The notes beneath the pieces were generated by a model. The model saw nothing but the letters and a program-made list of their open reading frames with translations, was not told the origin of the DNA and did no database searches. From positions 1-14,733 of the forward strand of contig JALQWO010000019.1 in NCBI GenBank assembly GCA_023258655.1: a stretch of 14,733 bases of DNA, in the 5' to 3' direction. Shown here in pieces: positions 14,318 through 14,733 of this stretch. Both the position numbers and the translations under genes were made by a program. Source of the DNA: Bacteroidia bacterium. GTDB taxonomy: Bacteria > Bacteroidota > Bacteroidia > NS11-12g > UBA955. Numbering within the stretch: position 1 is the first letter of the stretch; every line of letters starts with the position of its first letter.

Positions 14318-14733
14318 TTGGCAGAAAAATCATACATCCTCGAACACATTGACCCACAGTCGTTTTATGGGCCCAATAACCTCAACCTGACCATTGTGAA
14401 ATCGAAATTCCCCAAGTTACAAGTGGTGGCAAGGGGAGAGGAAATAAAACTTTTTGGCGATGACGCATCCATTCTTGCTTTTGAAACAGCCATGCGCCAG
14501 CTCGAAAAGGTCTTTCTGAAAAACAAAGAACTGAACGAGCACATGGTACTCGAAGCATTGGAGGGTATTACTGTGGAGAAATCGACAGAAAACGCCCAGC
14601 CCAACTTGGTTTCCACAGGCGATACACTATTAATTGGTACTAGGGGACAGCAAATCAAGGCGCGTACAAGAAACCAAGTAAAAATGGTGAATGCGGCCAA
14701 AAAGAACGACATCATTTTCGCCATTGGACCTGC
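14318..14733 (+). CDS. phoH: PhoH family ATPase, N-terminal part (3' end outside window)
   Basis: The first ~138 codons of a PhoH/PhoL-type cytoplasmic NTPase, a family with a RecA-like P-loop domain linked to RNA metabolism and stress. The reading frame AEKSYILEHIDPQSFYGPNN, then FPKLQVVARGEEIKLFGDDA and NQVKMVNAAKKNDIIFAIGP, matches the N-terminal region and the approach to the ATPase domain; the window stops inside the expected Walker A (GPAGTGKT), after GP and two bases of the next codon. The frame has no ATG after the in-frame TGA at 14261; TTG at 14318 gives MAEKSYIL and best fits the family, while TTG 14297 overlaps the candidate promoter. A non-ATG start may mean weak initiation, or the true start may differ. 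It is divergent from the lipoprotein gene. Confidence 0.87.
   Translation, partial: MAEKSYILEHIDPQSFYGPNNLNLTIVKSKFPKLQVVARGEEIKLFGDDASILAFETAMRQLEKVFLKNKELNEHMVLEALEGITVEKSTENAQPNLVSTGDTLLIGTRGQQIKARTRNQVKMVNAAKKNDIIFAIGP

Noticed and set aside
14173..14352. A 59-codon plus-strand ORF (MSLWDPQEGSLN...) in the gap upstream of phoH
   Set aside because: It covers the candidate phoH promoter and runs into the phoH coding region in another frame, has no recognisable similarity and no ribosome binding site. I take it as chance.

Overview
The window reads as ordinary, gene-dense chromosome from a member of the Bacteroidota. This rests on the alanine dehydrogenase, DnaE, SAM-hydroxide-adenosyltransferase-like and PhoH sequences, on a CRTAC1-type VCBS/ASPIC lipoprotein, on weak or absent Shine-Dalgarno sequences, and on two TAnnTTTG-type -7 elements in gaps between genes. 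I cannot place it below phylum from the sequence alone. There are ten complete protein genes plus one partial gene at each end. I see no tRNA, rRNA, CRISPR array, transposase or phage gene.

Layout. 1-353 (+) is the 3' end of alanine dehydrogenase. It converges on recF (355-1425, -). A 120-bp divergent gap separates recF from dnaE (1546-5169, +). dnaE is followed, with overlapping reading frames, by a GT2-like glycosyltransferase (5141-6016) and a BaiN/HI0933-type flavoprotein (6013-7245), a probable three-gene transcription unit. That unit converges, with overlapping stop codons, on a two-component pair in the order histidine kinase (9121-7937) then OmpR-type regulator (7940-7242), coupled by an ATGA overlap. 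Divergent from the kinase is a GlcD-type FAD-linked oxidase (9205-10602). It converges, again with overlapping stops, on a small ABM-fold protein (10901-10599), which is coupled by ATGA to a divergent SAM-hydroxide-adenosyltransferase-like protein (11689-10898). Upstream on the same strand is a large FG-GAP/VCBS plus ASPIC/UnbV lipoprotein (14068-11807). After a 249-bp divergent gap comes the 5' end of a PhoH-family ATPase (14318 to the window end, cut inside its Walker A motif).

How the genes relate. RecF and DnaE both serve DNA replication and repair and face each other across a shared upstream region. The kinase and regulator form one signalling system. The glycosyltransferase and flavoprotein appear to ride on the dnaE transcript without an obvious link in function. 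The ABM protein and the SAM-HAT-like protein are translationally coupled, so they may act together, but no substrate can be read from the sequence.

I looked for an undescribed system and do not see a clear one. The best leads are the SAM-HAT-like protein, which lacks the usual active-site Asp; its coupled ABM partner; a perfect 18-bp palindrome abutting the lipoprotein stop codon; an inverted repeat next to a candidate phoH -7 element; and two very AT-rich patches inside the histidine kinase gene.
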